A DNA stretch of 64,000 bases. Source: Zunongwangia pacifica. GTDB taxonomy: Bacteria; Bacteroidota; Bacteroidia; Flavobacteriales; Flavobacteriaceae. A model generated the notes under the pieces. It was given only the letters and a program-made list of their open reading frames with translations, was not told the origin of the DNA and did no database searches. Shown here one piece after another: positions 62,653 to 64,000 of the stretch. Location of the stretch: NCBI RefSeq assembly GCF_023499215.1, contig NZ_JAKHSK010000007.1, forward strand, positions 1 to 64,000, in the 5' to 3' direction. A program made the translations under genes and the position numbers. The stretch's first letter is position 1. Each line of letters starts with the position of its first letter.

Positions 62653-62674
62653 GCTTCGACAAGCTCAGCAAGAC
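62653..62674 (-). repeat. Interspersed repeat, third family, extra copy
   Basis: GCTTCGACAAGCTCAGCAAG repeats the core seen at 62385, followed by a decayed partial repeat (CTCAGCAAGAC) at about 62686-62696. Both lie between the KilA-N remnant and the alpha-2-macroglobulin gene. Confidence 0.6.
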
Positions 62675-62723
62675 AAACTAACTTCCTCAGCAAGACATAC
62701 TAACTTCTTAATAAAACTTAAAC

Positions 62724-64000
62724 TCACTTCACAATCTTAACCCATTTTCCTTGTGTTCTGGCAAAATATGTATTGTCGTACATCGCTTCGGCTTGTGTGC
62801 CGGGTAAATAATAAGTTCCTAAATAAGAAGCATTTAGTTTTACCGAAAAGACTTTGGTTTTTTTGCTATCCAATTCAAAATAAAAATTAACACGATCGTC
62901 CCGAATATCTTTGTAATCGGCTTCACCATCGGCACCTCCGGCTAAATCTGTAAAACTGGTGTTTACCACTTCCCAACCACTTGGAAAAATTTGAGATAGC
63001 GCAATGTTATCTACACGATCCATCGAAGTATTGGTTACGCTTACTTTGGCAATCACTTCTGTTCCTTGTCGTAATTCGGAAATATCTAAAGCATTTCCTC
63101 CGCCGTCTACAAATTGTGTTTTTACCGAAAGTTTACTTTGTTCGGTTAACTCTTCGCCTAACGGAAGTTTTCCGCTTTGCGAAACTGTCACGTATAGAAT
63201 ATTGTTTTTCTGGTTTTCTAATGTGAGTTGGTTAGTTCCCATTTTGATTGCCAAATTACGTTCTGCCAAGGCTTTCGTTGTTTTGATGCTTTCGCTATTT
63301 CCATTTAAACTATACTTAACTTCTACCGCTTTTCCGCCATTTTTATTGGCCATTTTGGCTAAAGCTAACAACGCATAAGATGTTTCTTGCGTGCTATACC
63401 AGCTGGAAGAGGAAAGGTTTTTCGCTAAAGAAATGGCTAATTCCCGTTGTTGTTGATCTCCCAAAAGCACCATTGTTTCTAAAGCCATTGCTTTATTTCT
63501 AAAAGGTGATCCATAGGTGTAGTAATTATAATCTTTAGTTTTAAAATTAATATTGGCGGTAGAAACGATGTCTTTGGCTACATTTTCTTTTCCTACCAAA
63601 GCATACGCCGCGGCTAATCGCCATTTTGCATCGTTACTCATTTCTCCCGATTCCCGCAGGCGGTTCATCGCGGCCAATTCCGGTTGTCCTGCTAAAGCCA
63701 GGGTGTAAAGTCGGTAGGCTTGAGTAAGACTTGAATTGTAATGAGTTCTAGAATTTCGCCATTGTCGGGCTTCATTCTGCTGGTAACGTATCCAGTTGCT
63801 TAAGAAGGTAATGGGTAAGGCATAGCCTTTTTTCTTGGCCTCCAGCATAAAATGTCCTGCATAATTGGTTCCCCATTCATCAGCTTCGCTATTTCCTGGC
63901 CAATAACTTAAACCTCCGCTAGTGGTTTGAAAATTATTTAATCGGTTAATAGCGTGTTTCACATTTTCTTCAATTTCTTGTTTTTTGCTGAAAGAAAGAT
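62724..64000 (-). CDS. Alpha-2-macroglobulin family protein, C-terminal part
   Basis: The frame stays open to the window edge, so only the last 425 or so residues are seen; the true start is outside. Visible are the helical thioester-containing (TED) barrel (GGLSYWPGNSEADEWGTNYA) and the following macroglobulin and receptor-binding-like beta domains, ending TQGKWVKIVK. Bacterial members are envelope lipoproteins that trap foreign proteases; the CxEQ thioester would be upstream. The pairing with pbpC suggests joint action in envelope defence and cell-wall repair. Confidence 0.88.
   Translation of the reverse strand, partial: LSFSKKQEIEENVKHAINRLNNFQTTSGGLSYWPGNSEADEWGTNYAGHFMLEAKKKGYALPITFLSNWIRYQQNEARQWRNSRTHYNSSLTQAYRLYTLALAGQPELAAMNRLRESGEMSNDAKWRLAAAYALVGKENVAKDIVSTANINFKTKDYNYYTYGSPFRNKAMALETMVLLGDQQQRELAISLAKNLSSSSWYSTQETSYALLALAKMANKNGGKAVEVKYSLNGNSESIKTTKALAERNLAIKMGTNQLTLENQKNNILYVTVSQSGKLPLGEELTEQSKLSVKTQFVDGGGNALDISELRQGTEVIAKVSVTNTSMDRVDNIALSQIFPSGWEVVNTSFTDLAGGADGEADYKDIRDDRVNFYFELDSKKTKVFSVKLNASYLGTYYLPGTQAEAMYDNTYFARTQGKWVKIVK

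Overview
The window looks like a piece of a Flavobacteriaceae chromosome, of the marine Gramella/Zunongwangia/Salegentibacter type. The reasons are its low-GC DNA, many promoters with the Bacteroidota -7 box TAnnTTTG, SusC/SusD outer-membrane transport under FecI/FecR control, an IPExxxVDY-family gene beside pyruvate kinase, DUF4468, a large PurF, and several families of palindromic interspersed repeats. The genus is an inference from this general character; no rRNA or species marker is present.

Left end (1-1970): no ordinary gene, but an array of about nine large inverted-repeat elements, partly organised as three exact 305-bp tandem units. A small GIY-YIG nuclease gene sits inside one diverged unit. 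From 1975 to 12900 lies a metal-homeostasis region: a TonB-dependent receptor divergent from an MntR-like repressor, an NRAMP transporter fused to a universal-stress domain, a ZIP transporter, and then feoA-feoB with a tiny Cys-rich FeoB-associated protein. An SCO-family copper protein follows, then the site-2 protease rseP.

14.4-24 kb: a FecI/FecR-controlled SusC/SusD pair followed by a metallophosphoesterase and, after a terminator, a glycerophosphodiester phosphodiesterase. Together they suggest uptake and breakdown of an organophosphate or phospholipid-derived substrate. 24-30 kb: a 2OG-Fe(II) oxygenase, an enoyl-CoA hydratase, four tiny single-span membrane proteins around a GNAT gene, a MATE exporter, tRNA-Ala and a DUF4468 protein. 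30-40 kb: the two subunits of an AddAB-type helicase-nuclease, separated by an OmpA-family porin and kbl, then sodA.

40-51.5 kb is core housekeeping: purF, a PfkB kinase, rnhA, purN, acpP-fabF-rnc, an IPExxxVDY gene, pyk, dinB, an NAD(P)-binding protein and a CYTH protein. 51.6-59.6 kb holds thioredoxin, a membrane class III nucleotide cyclase and a complete tripartite RND efflux operon behind a GbsR/MarR-type repressor, with a clean palindrome on its promoter. At the right end pbpC and an alpha-2-macroglobulin gene (cut by the window edge) are separated by a short accessory insert. The insert contains a second GIY-YIG gene, flanked by inverted copies of another repeat family, and an internally deleted KilA-N-type gene.

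The most unusual signals are the recurrent association of small GIY-YIG genes with palindromic repeats, a 21-bp mini-palindrome nested inside two unrelated repeat families, and the cluster of four tiny membrane proteins.
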